DNA of 6,387 nt from Rhizobiaceae bacterium (GTDB taxonomy: Bacteria; Pseudomonadota; Alphaproteobacteria; Rhizobiales; Rhizobiaceae): NCBI GenBank assembly GCA_021648425.1, contig JAKISV010000159.1, positions 1-6,387 of the forward strand. Reading direction: 5' to 3'. Below, in pieces: positions 1-5,585 of the stretch; within the stretch, counting starts at the first letter, position 1; each line of letters begins with the position of its first letter. The notes beneath the pieces were generated by a model that was not told where the DNA came from, ran no database searches, and was given only the letters and a program-made list of their open reading frames with translations. The position numbers and the translations under genes were made by a program.

Positions 1-464
1 TGGAACAGGCCGGAGTGGATCTCAACCTCGAAAATGACTGTATACGGGTGGAGCGCAATGGTGCGCGAATTCAGCCGGTAAAAGTCGACCCCCAGCCTTA
101 TCCTGGCTTTCCAACAGATTTACAGGCGCAACTGATGGCGCTGATGACGGTGGCCGATGGTACCTCTGAAATTCGCGAAACTATTTTTGAAAACCGCTTC
201 ATGCATGTTCAGGAACTGGCCCGCCTGGGAGCCGATATCAAACTCGACGGACAAACAGCGATTGTTGAGGGTGTTGGTCATCTGACCGGCGCTCCGGTTA
301 TGGCCACCGATTTGCGCGCTTCTGTTTCCCTGGTAATTGCCGGTTTGGTCGCAGAAGGAGAAACAGATGTCAGTCGGGTGTACCATCTTGACCGGGGTTT
401 TGAGCATCTGGAAGACAAGCTTTCAGCATGCGGTGGAGAAATTTACCGGGTTTCGCACGCGTAA
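1..464 (+). CDS. murA: UDP-N-acetylglucosamine 1-carboxyvinyltransferase, C-terminal part (5' end outside window)
   Basis: MurA transfers enolpyruvate from phosphoenolpyruvate to UDP-N-acetylglucosamine, the first committed step of peptidoglycan synthesis in the cytoplasm. Only the last ~153 codons are present. The first full codon is at base 3 and the frame is open to the window edge, so the GTG at 15 is internal and not a start. Conserved family signatures are readable: PYPGFPTDLQAQ with the catalytic aspartate (codon 117-119, equivalent to Asp305 of E. coli MurA), ENRFMH, TDLRAS, and the C-terminal YHLDRGFEHLEDKL with the arginine equivalent to E. coli Arg397 (codon 393-395). The catalytic cysteine loop and N-terminal lysine lie outside the window. 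The protein ends a few residues after the last motif, as in the family, so the 3' end is intact. It heads the conserved alphaproteobacterial murA-DUF2948-hisD order. Confidence 0.97.
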   Translation, partial: EQAGVDLNLENDCIRVERNGARIQPVKVDPQPYPGFPTDLQAQLMALMTVADGTSEIRETIFENRFMHVQELARLGADIKLDGQTAIVEGVGHLTGAPVMATDLRASVSLVIAGLVAEGETDVSRVYHLDRGFEHLEDKLSACGGEIYRVSHA

Positions 465-491
465 ATTCGAGCTGGCACGGTTGCGTCAATA

Positions 492-520
492 TTCATTTGG
501 GATTATCACACATTTATAAT
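492..520 (+). promoter_or_regulatory. Candidate promoter for the DUF2948-hisD operon
   Basis: A perfect TATAAT hexamer lies at 515-520 in the 98-bp gap between murA and the DUF2948 gene. The best-placed -35 is TTCATT at 492-497 with a 17-bp spacer, which matches the consensus poorly (3 of 6). The start codon is at 563, giving a leader of about 35 bases. No convincing terminator separates murA from this point, so read-through from murA is also possible. This is inferred from the hexamer alone. Confidence 0.35.
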
Positions 521-562
521 TTCAGGCCTTGAACCTGTAACAATTTCAATAGCGGGAATGAT

Positions 563-994
563 ATGGAACGCCTGAAACTGATTGCAATGGATGAAGAAGA
601 TTTGGGTGTTATTTCAGCCCACTGTCAGGATGCCGTTGGCAAAGTGTCCGATTTAGAATTTCTGCCGTCCCAAAAGCGATTTATTCTAACACTCAATCGT
701 TATGTCTGGGAAAACAGCGGCAAGCGAAGAATTCCAGAACGCCGGCGCTCGGTCTTACATTTTAACCAGGTGGAAGATGTGAAAATTACCGGAATTGACC
801 AAAAATCCCCGCAAACGATATTGTCACTACTGGCCGTAACCTTCGAAGGCAAAGAAGCGCCGGCTGGAAGCCTCAATCTGGTATTTTCCGGTAATGCCAC
901 TATTCGTCTGGATGTGGAATGTATTGAAGTCCAGTTGAGTGACATGGATGCGGCCTGGAAAGCAAAATCAGTCCCCACCCACAACGCGGACTAA
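563..994 (+). CDS. DUF2948 family protein (unknown function)
   Basis: This 143-residue protein matches, by recall, the alphaproteobacterial DUF2948 family. The features are an N-terminal LKLIAMDEEDLGVISAHCQDAV segment (split here as residues 4-25), LNRYVWE (44-50), LSLLAVTFE (87-95) and a C-terminal IRLDVECIEVQLSDMDAAW block (113-131). Length is normal for the family. No signal peptide, membrane segment or known catalytic motif is visible, so a small soluble cytoplasmic protein is likely. The ATG at 563 follows GGGA at 554-557 with a 5-base gap. It sits between murA and hisD, the family's usual place, and ends 21 bases before hisD, so it is probably co-transcribed with it. Its function is unknown and the neighbourhood does not define one. 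Confidence 0.88.
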   Translation: MERLKLIAMDEEDLGVISAHCQDAVGKVSDLEFLPSQKRFILTLNRYVWENSGKRRIPERRRSVLHFNQVEDVKITGIDQKSPQTILSLLAVTFEGKEAPAGSLNLVFSGNATIRLDVECIEVQLSDMDAAWKAKSVPTHNAD

Positions 995-1015
995 ACTCAG
1001 CAAAAAGGTGCCGCC

Positions 1016-2314
1016 TTGGCCATTCGCCTGAACATTGAAGATCACGACTTTGAGCAACAATTTGCACAATTGCTTGCTACCAAGCGCGAAATATCCGCAG
1101 ACGTCGATGATGCAGTGCGTGATATCATTTCAAGTGTGCGTGCAAATGGTGATGAGGCGCTGATTGAGTTCACCGATCGTTTTGACCGGTTGAAAATCAG
1201 CGTCGATGAATTGCCAATATTATCGAAAGATATTGACCACGCATTTGAGCAGGTCGACGACCAGACGCTGAGTGCTCTGGAACTGGCCCGTGACCGCATC
1301 TATTCCCACCATTTGCGCCAGAAACCCAGCGATGATCATTATATTGATGCAATTGGTGTGGAATTGGGCACGCGCTGGACGCCTATCAGTGCGGTGGGCA
1401 TGTATGTGCCCGGCGGTACGGCAAGTTATCCAAGTTCGGTACTGATGAATGCTATTCCCGCTAAAGTCGCCGGGGTGGAACGCCTTGCCATGGTAGTACC
1501 AACGCCAGATGGTGAAATCAGCCCACTGGTACTGGCTGCTGCCAGGCTTGCCGGCGTGGATGAAATTTACAGAATTGGCGGCGCTCAGGCGATTGCCGCT
1601 CTGGCCTATGGCACAAATTCGATTGCACCGGTCGATAAGATTGTTGGTCCGGGAAATGCGTATGTGGCGGCGGCCAAACGCCAGGTGTTTGGTAGGGTTG
1701 GTATCGATATGATAGCGGGACCATCGGAAGTTTTGATTGTTGCCGATAAAGACAATGATCCCGACTGGATTGCCGTCGATTTACTGGCCCAGGCAGAACA
1801 CGATGTATCAGCTCAATCAATTTTAATCAGTGATAATGCGGTATTTGCCGATGCGGTTGAAGAGGCGGTAGAGCGTCAGTTGAAAACTCTGCCGCGAGCA
1901 GATATTGCTCGCACGTCCTGGCAGGATTTTGGCGCGATCATTGTTGTCAATCATTTTGATCAGGCTATCAAACTGATTAATACGATTGCACCAGAACATC
2001 TGGAGATCGCTACAAGCAACCCAGACAGCATTTTTGACAAAGTGAAAAATGCCGGTGCAGTGTTTCTTGGAAAACATACACCGGAGGCCATTGGTGATTA
2101 TGTCGGCGGCTCAAATCATGTATTACCAACCGCACGTTCAGCCCGGTTTTCATCTGGCCTGGGAGTGCTGGACTATATGAAGAGGACTTCCGTTTTGCGT
2201 TGCGGCCCTGATCAACTGGCTAAAATCGGCCCGGCGGCAGTTACCCTTGCGCACGCTGAAGGCCTGCAGGCCCATGGGCGCTCTATCACCATTCGAATGA
2301 ACCAGCGGAGTTGA
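1016..2314 (+). CDS. hisD: Histidinol dehydrogenase
   Basis: HisD carries out the final two NAD-dependent oxidations of L-histidinol to L-histidine in the cytoplasm, as a zinc-dependent homodimer. The 432-residue length is typical. Zinc-ligand positions are all present: Q259 and H262 in LLAQAEHD, D361 in AIGDYVGG and H420 near the end in LQAHGRS. The catalytic pair is E327-H328 in IAPEHLEI. VPGGTASYPSS (131-141) and GPGNAYV (211-217) fit the substrate and NAD regions. These residues sit exactly one position later than in E. coli HisD (Q259 and H262 are at the same number), which supports the TTG start at 1016. AAGGTG at 1005-1010 is a plausible ribosome site, 5 bases upstream. The stop is followed at once by the UPF0262 start. 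The gene sits apart from other his genes, as is usual in alphaproteobacteria. Confidence 0.97.
   Translation: MAIRLNIEDHDFEQQFAQLLATKREISADVDDAVRDIISSVRANGDEALIEFTDRFDRLKISVDELPILSKDIDHAFEQVDDQTLSALELARDRIYSHHLRQKPSDDHYIDAIGVELGTRWTPISAVGMYVPGGTASYPSSVLMNAIPAKVAGVERLAMVVPTPDGEISPLVLAAARLAGVDEIYRIGGAQAIAALAYGTNSIAPVDKIVGPGNAYVAAAKRQVFGRVGIDMIAGPSEVLIVADKDNDPDWIAVDLLAQAEHDVSAQSILISDNAVFADAVEEAVERQLKTLPRADIARTSWQDFGAIIVVNHFDQAIKLINTIAPEHLEIATSNPDSIFDKVKNAGAVFLGKHTPEAIGDYVGGSNHVLPTARSARFSSGLGVLDYMKRTSVLRCGPDQLAKIGPAAVTLAHAEGLQAHGRSITIRMNQRS
2305..2310 (+). promoter_or_regulatory. Ribosome binding site for the UPF0262 gene, inside the hisD 3' end
   Basis: GCGGAG lies within the last codons of hisD. 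Two tandem TTG codons follow, at 2315 and 2318. The gap from GGAG is 4 bases to the first and 7 to the second, so spacing favours 2318 as the main start. The encoded protein differs by only one residue. Confidence 0.5.
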
Positions 2315-2806
2315 TTGTTGCCAACTGAAAACGAAAAACCCGCCGGCCGTTTGATAGATGTGGTGCTGGATGATGATACTATCGGCCGCGCTACGCCCGA
2401 TGTTGAACATGAACGGGCAGTGGCTATATTTGATTTGATTGAAGAAAACAGCTTCCAACCCAGTGGTGATGAAGGCGGTCCTTATAAACTGATTATTGGG
2501 CTGGTTGAATCGCGACTGGTATTCCGCATCAGGCGTGAAGATGATGAAGAGGTAATCACCCACCTTTTGTCACTCACCCCTTTCAAGCGGACTATTAAAG
2601 ATTATTTCATGGTCTGTGAAAGTTATTACGAAGCCATTCGCACTTCTTCCCCCAGCCAGATCGAAGCAATCGATATGGGAAGAAGAGGGCTGCATAATGA
2701 AGGCTCAGAAACCTTGCAGGCCAGGCTTTCGGGGAAAATTGACATGGATTTTGACACTGCCAGAAGGTTATTTACTCTGGTTTGTGTTCTGCACTGGCGC
2801 GGATAA
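2315..2806 (+). CDS. UPF0262 family protein (unknown function)
   Basis: This protein of 163 residues (162 if the second TTG is used) fits the alphaproteobacterial UPF0262 family by recall. The features are RLIDVVLDDDTIG near the N-terminus (residues 12-24), HERAVAIFDLIEENSF (33-48), a YKLIIGLVESRLVF strand-rich segment (57-70), and a C-terminal half with LTPFKRTIKDYFMVCESYYEAI and ARRLFTLVCVLHWRG. No enzyme motif, signal peptide or membrane helix is visible. It begins directly after the hisD stop, and its own stop directly abuts the next ATG, so translation is probably coupled across hisD-UPF0262-phosphatase. The family almost always occupies this position, but its biochemical role is not known. 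A link to histidine synthesis cannot be inferred, because the order may reflect co-expression only. Confidence 0.9.
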   Translation: MLPTENEKPAGRLIDVVLDDDTIGRATPDVEHERAVAIFDLIEENSFQPSGDEGGPYKLIIGLVESRLVFRIRREDDEEVITHLLSLTPFKRTIKDYFMVCESYYEAIRTSSPSQIEAIDMGRRGLHNEGSETLQARLSGKIDMDFDTARRLFTLVCVLHWRG

Positions 2807-3271
2807 ATGAACAGCAGCACACCTGACCAAACAACAAGGCCCAGCTCCGTACTGTTTGTGTGTGGTATGAATGCCATTCGCTCGCCGATGGCGGAATTTC
2901 TGACAAAAAAAATGTATGGCAAAGAAATATTTGCCCAGTCAGCGGGCGTGCATGCAGGCGAAGCTGACGGCTTTATGCAGCAGGCAATGGATGAAATCGG
3001 TATTGATATTTCCGACCATATCCCTAAGAGCTTTGATGAGTATGCCGATACATCTTTCGATATGGTGATCTCGCTATCGCCGGAAGCTCATCATACGGCA
3101 ATTGAGCTTACCCGCACCAATTCGCTTGAGGCTTTTTACTGGGCAACGTTTGATCCCGCCGACGCCAGCGGCAGCCGCGAGCAGATACTCGATGCCTATC
3201 GTTCCGTGAGAGATGCTCTTTTGCAAAAAATCAAACAGCGCTTTGTGGTTGCAACAGCACCAAACGTTTAA
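2807..3271 (+). CDS. Low-molecular-weight protein tyrosine phosphatase-like protein
   Basis: The 154-residue protein has the LMW phosphatase / arsenate reductase fold signature. A P-loop C-x5-R-S occurs at residues 19-26 (CGMNAIRS) directly after a hydrophobic strand (VLFV), followed by PMAEF. SAGVHAGE (45-52) is a typical second strand/loop, FDMVISLS (84-91) the third, and D116-P117 provides the expected general acid. Family members hydrolyse phosphotyrosine or reduce arsenate using the P-loop cysteine. Cys19 is the only cysteine here, so a thioredoxin-coupled arsenate reductase relay and the usual P-loop disulfide are both ruled out. That makes a phosphatase the likelier activity, with substrate unknown. 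The ATG immediately follows the UPF0262 stop, with only a weak GGA upstream, which suggests coupled translation. The 8-14 residue extension before the P-loop strand is short and unremarkable. Confidence 0.88.
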   Translation: MNSSTPDQTTRPSSVLFVCGMNAIRSPMAEFLTKKMYGKEIFAQSAGVHAGEADGFMQQAMDEIGIDISDHIPKSFDEYADTSFDMVISLSPEAHHTAIELTRTNSLEAFYWATFDPADASGSREQILDAYRSVRDALLQKIKQRFVVATAPNV

Positions 3272-3295
3272 AAGGCTGCCTCTTTAGGTTTTTTT
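3270..3295 (+). terminator. Weak terminator-like hairpin with T-run after the phosphatase gene
   Basis: A seven-base T-run (3289-3295) follows short imperfect pairing: AAAGG at 3271-3275 with CCTcTTT at 3279-3285 (one bulged base), or alternatively GCCT/AGGT around a CTTT loop at 3278-3289. The stem is short and poorly placed, so termination would be partial at best. It may separate the hisD operon from infA. Confidence 0.25.
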
Positions 3296-3296
3296 C

Positions 3297-3325
3297 TTGA
3301 TTTTATTGCCATACCTGCGCATTGT
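3297..3325 (+). promoter_or_regulatory. Weak candidate promoter for infA
   Basis: TTGATT at 3297-3302 is separated by 17 bases from CATTGT at 3320-3325, about 40 bases ahead of the infA start. The -35 is reasonable and the -10 poor. A promoter is expected in this 95-bp gap because it is one of the larger spacers in the block and infA is highly expressed, but the sequence match is weak. Confidence 0.2.
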
Positions 3326-3366
3326 CCGGCCAAACATTAACCGACCTGACCCTAAAGCAGGAATGC

Positions 3367-3588
3367 ATGGCTAAAGAAGAACTACTGGAATTTCCCGGCA
3401 TCGTTACCGAATTGTTGCCTAATGCAACATTCCGGGTGACACTGGAAGACAACGAACACGAGATTATTGCTCATACTGCGGGCAAGATGAGAAAGAATCG
3501 AATTCGTGTGCTGGCAGGCGATAAAGTGCTGGTCGAAATGACCCCTTATGACCTGTCTAAAGGCCGGATCACCTACCGTTTCAAATAA
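3367..3588 (+). CDS. infA: Translation initiation factor IF-1
   Basis: IF-1 is a small OB-fold protein that binds the 30S ribosomal A site together with IF-2 and IF-3 during initiation. The start is ATG 3367, although the frame is open further upstream: it begins the family-standard MAKEELLEFPG, and AGGA at 3359-3362 precedes it by 4 bases. The protein has FRVTLED, the HTAGKMRKNRIRVLAGDKV core (residues 36-54) and the ending KGRITYRFK, which are characteristic of alphaproteobacterial IF-1. It has 73 residues against the usual 72. The extra residue falls in the LEDNEHE turn (27-33), where relatives generally have LENEHE or similar. The maf gene follows after 35 bases, the common alphaproteobacterial infA-maf order. 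Confidence 0.97.
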   Translation: MAKEELLEFPGIVTELLPNATFRVTLEDNEHEIIAHTAGKMRKNRIRVLAGDKVLVEMTPYDLSKGRITYRFK

Positions 3589-3623
3589 GTTTTATTGCGC
3601 TGATAATCAACAGGCCCCAGTTC

Positions 3624-4250
3624 ATGAAGGAAAGTCTGTCGCATTTGATTTTAGCCAGTGCGTCGCCGCGCCGTCTGGCCTTGCTCGAACAAATCGGGTT
3701 GCGCCCTGAAATTCTGGTGCCGACCGAAATTGACGAAACTCCCAATCGGCGTGAATTACCCCGGAGTTATGCCCAGCGCCTGGCCAGGGAAAAAGCAAAA
3801 GCTGCCCTGTCGAGCCCGAAAATCGAAGACCTGGAGGGCGATTGCTATCTGCTGGCTGCCGACACCGTTGTTGCGGTCGGCCGGCGTATTATACCCAAAC
3901 CTGAAATCGCCGCTGATGCCGCCGCCGGTCTCAAATTATTGTCGGGACGCTCTCATCGTGTCTATACCGCCCTTTGCGTGATCGGCCCCAACGGCAAACA
4001 AAAACACCGGGTGGTTGAAACCAGAGTTAGATTTAAGCGCTTGAGCCGCCCCGATCTTGAAAGCTATCTTTCCACCGGAGAATGGCGCGACAAGGCAGGT
4101 GGCTATGCCATTCAGGGCCGGGCTGAAGCCTTTGTCATGAACCTGTCGGGATCATACTCCAATGTTGTCGGCCTGCCGCTTTATGATACGGTGCAACTGC
4201 TGACAGGCATCGGTTATCCGGTCCATTTTGACTGGTTGAACCCGAAATAA
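3624..4250 (+). CDS. maf: Maf-family nucleotide pyrophosphatase (YhdE-like, probable dTTP/UTP pyrophosphatase)
   Basis: Maf proteins hydrolyse canonical and modified nucleoside triphosphates to monophosphates and are linked to nucleotide-pool cleaning and division control. All family motifs are visible in this 208-residue protein: ASASPRR at 11-17 (phosphate loop), LAREKA (53-58), AADTVVAVG (78-86) with catalytic D80, PKP (91-93) with K92, SGRSHRVYTA (107-116), DKAGGYAIQG (156-165) with Q164, and GSYSNVVGLPL (176-186). The DKAGxYxIQG form matches the E. coli YhdE (dTTP/UTP) subfamily better than the YceF subfamily; this assignment is from recall. The ATG at 3624 gives the usual short lead of about 8 residues before the first strand. 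The ribosome site is weak (CAGG at 3611-3614). It follows infA by 35 bases and precedes yacG by 49. Confidence 0.95.
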   Translation: MKESLSHLILASASPRRLALLEQIGLRPEILVPTEIDETPNRRELPRSYAQRLAREKAKAALSSPKIEDLEGDCYLLAADTVVAVGRRIIPKPEIAADAAAGLKLLSGRSHRVYTALCVIGPNGKQKHRVVETRVRFKRLSRPDLESYLSTGEWRDKAGGYAIQGRAEAFVMNLSGSYSNVVGLPLYDTVQLLTGIGYPVHFDWLNPK

Positions 4251-4285
4251 TCGTTCCAGGCCCAGGGTTAAAGAGCCAAAGTCGC

Positions 4286-4291
4286 AAGGAG
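4286..4291 (+). promoter_or_regulatory. Strong Shine-Dalgarno site for yacG
   Basis: AAGGAG lies 8 bases before the ATG at 4300. It is the best ribosome site on the + strand of this window and fixes the yacG start. Confidence 0.7.
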
Positions 4292-4299
4292 ACATCTAA

Positions 4300-4539
4300 A
4301 TGACAACAACAAATGTCCATCGTTTTACCAGCCGAAAATCCCGCCCCTGCCCGATGTGCAAAAAACCATCAACAGAAGCATTCCACCCGTTTTGCACAAA
4401 ACGCTGCGCCGATGTTGATCTGGGCAAATGGCTGGGAGGAAATTACGCCATTCCCGCGGTCGAACCGGCCGATGATTTCGGCGCGGAAGCAGCCGAATTA
4501 GCCCAAATCGAAACCCTGAAAACAAATGATCAGATTTGA
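4300..4539 (+). CDS. yacG: DNA gyrase inhibitor YacG family zinc protein
   Basis: YacG is a small zinc-ribbon protein; the E. coli homologue binds GyrB and inhibits gyrase. This 79-residue protein carries the four-cysteine zinc site C17-x2-C20-x11-C32-x3-C36, then the family block RCADVDLGKWLGGNYAIP (35-52). It ends in an acidic, low-complexity tail (residues 53-79) like that of E. coli YacG, whose C-terminus contacts GyrB. The 11-residue spacing between the cysteine pairs is shorter than the 15 in E. coli but fits alphaproteobacterial members. It follows maf, as commonly seen in Hyphomicrobiales. In Rhodobacterales a ribonuclease gene often lies between them; none is present here. Confidence 0.93.
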   Translation: MTTTNVHRFTSRKSRPCPMCKKPSTEAFHPFCTKRCADVDLGKWLGGNYAIPAVEPADDFGAEAAELAQIETLKTNDQI

Positions 4540-4651
4540 GCGTAACCATGTAGCCATAAAGGTTGCAACCACTCTAGACACAACGCAAATGATCGCCTAT
4601 AACGCCGTTGCTTTTGAAAGTGTTGAAGGACTGATTGTCACCGAATTTTGA
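4526..4651 (+). CDS. Doubtful 41-codon ORF overlapping the yacG 3' end
   Basis: An ATG at 4526 opens a 41-codon frame that overlaps the end of yacG by 14 bases and stops 19 bases before the tRNA gene. The peptide starts MIRFERNHVAIKVA and ends VEGLIVTEF. It has no recognised domain, membrane segment or cysteine motif. There is no good ribosome site; the only upstream purines are AAA-type sequence within yacG. A frame of this length can arise by chance. It is listed because it fills almost the whole yacG-tRNA spacer. Confidence 0.15.
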   Translation: MIRFERNHVAIKVATTLDTTQMIAYNAVAFESVEGLIVTEF

Positions 4652-4670
4652 CACTGATCCAGCCAAAGAT

Positions 4671-4746
<76 letters not shown>

Positions 4747-4860
4747 TTTGTCATATTTTTATCAACAAAATCAATGGCTTACACAAACAGTGTGTTCCAT
4801 TTATTTGAGCTCAGACAATCTCCTAGCTAAGCTATATAGATTGGCACGTCCTGTGAAACC
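4747..4860. other. AT-rich spacer between tRNA-Phe and the convergent terminator
   Basis: No gene is supported here. It contains a T-run just after the tRNA (4755-4759), a weak ACAC/GTGT hairpin near 4780-4793 and a TATATA at 4833-4838 with no -35 at usable spacing. I see no copy of the tRNA 3' end, which would mark an integrated element. Confidence 0.5.
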
Positions 4861-4889
4861 AAAAGAGCGACCGGTAGAACGCTCTTTTT
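4861..4889. terminator. Bidirectional intrinsic terminator between tRNA-Phe and narI
   Basis: AAAAGAGCG (4861-4869) pairs perfectly with CGCTCTTTT (4880-4888) around a 10-base loop, with the T-tract extending to 4889. On the + strand this gives a hairpin with TTTTT for transcripts leaving the tRNA. On the - strand the same stem carries a TTTT tract for the nar operon, 16 bases past the narI stop. It is the only strong hairpin in the gap and lies exactly where the two directions converge. Confidence 0.8.
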
Positions 4890-4904
4890 GGACACAGCTT
4901 TCCT

Positions 4905-5585
4905 TTACCGCTTTCGAACGATTTGATAACCGGGTCTCAACAGGTATTTCAATGGGGCCGAGAACATATGCACCAGTCGGGTGAACGGGAACACCAGAAA
5001 TATTGTCAGGCCCAATACAATATGAAGTTTGAAAATGATGCTCTGGTTCAAGATATGCTGAGCTGCACCGCCCTGAAATGTGACGATCTTTTGCGCCCAG
5101 TTGGCAAACTGGATCATTGAAGAGCCATCAGGATGTTGAGCTGATTGCGGAATTGTCAGCATGCCCAGAACGAGTTGGCCAAAGAGCATAAGCAAGATGG
5201 CTTTGTCCCAAAAACTGGATGTTGCACTGACCCGGGCATTGCCAAAACGACGGTTAATCAAGATTACCATGCCGATGAAAGCAATCACGCCGAAAATCCC
5301 GCCTGCCACCATGGCCACCATTTGTTTCTGACCGGCTGTTATGAAGGGTTCATAGGCCCAGTGGGGCGTCAAAAGGCCCACCAGATGTCCAAAAAACAAC
5401 AGAATTATCCCAACATGAAAAAGGTTACTCCCCCAGCGCAGGCCTTTGCGACTCATCAACTGGCTGGAATCTGCCTTCCACGAGTACGGATCACGATCGT
5501 AACGCAAGATAGAGCCAAAAATCATTACACCAACGGCCAGATACGGATAAATTCCAAAGAAAAACGTATTCAGAAAATCATTCAT
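4905..5585 (-). CDS. narI: Respiratory nitrate reductase gamma subunit (cytochrome b)
   Basis: NarI anchors the NarGH nitrate reductase to the inner membrane and passes quinol electrons through two b hemes to NarH. The 226-residue protein has five predicted membrane helices (about 4-24, 50-72, 87-111, 124-147 and 182-206), as in the family. All four heme-ligand histidines are present: H57 and H67 in helix 2, H188 and H206 in helix 5. Each is one position later than in E. coli NarI (56, 66, 187, 205). The start is ATG at 5585-5583. A longer open frame exists upstream, but the N-terminus MNDFLNTFFFGIYPY begins like known NarI. GGGAG (bases 5593-5597) lies 7 bases before the ATG, which overlaps the narJ stop as ATGA. 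It is the last gene of the operon, followed by the hairpin at 4861-4889. Confidence 0.97.
   Translation of the reverse strand: MNDFLNTFFFGIYPYLAVGVMIFGSILRYDRDPYSWKADSSQLMSRKGLRWGSNLFHVGIILLFFGHLVGLLTPHWAYEPFITAGQKQMVAMVAGGIFGVIAFIGMVILINRRFGNARVSATSSFWDKAILLMLFGQLVLGMLTIPQSAQHPDGSSMIQFANWAQKIVTFQGGAAQHILNQSIIFKLHIVLGLTIFLVFPFTRLVHMFSAPLKYLLRPGYQIVRKR

Noticed and set aside
1956..1971. TTGAT/ATCAA inverted pair resembling an FNR box
   Set aside because: The spacer is 6 bases instead of 4, and it lies inside hisD coding sequence far from any start.
3602..3607. GATAAT hexamer before maf as a promoter
   Set aside because: No acceptable -35 lies at 16-18 bases, and the 35-bp infA-maf gap fits co-transcription.
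4648..4653. Perfect TTGACA just before tRNA-Phe
   Set aside because: A -10 at normal spacing would fall inside the tRNA, where no matching hexamer exists, so it cannot be the tRNA promoter.
4805..4889. Possible small RNA from TTGAGC/TATATA ending at the hairpin
   Set aside because: The spacer between the hexamers is about 22 bases, too long for a standard promoter; the hairpin is fully explained as a terminator.
4748..4984. 78-codon + strand frame after tRNA-Phe
   Set aside because: It runs through the terminator hairpin and into the narI 3' end, with no ribosome site and no family resemblance.
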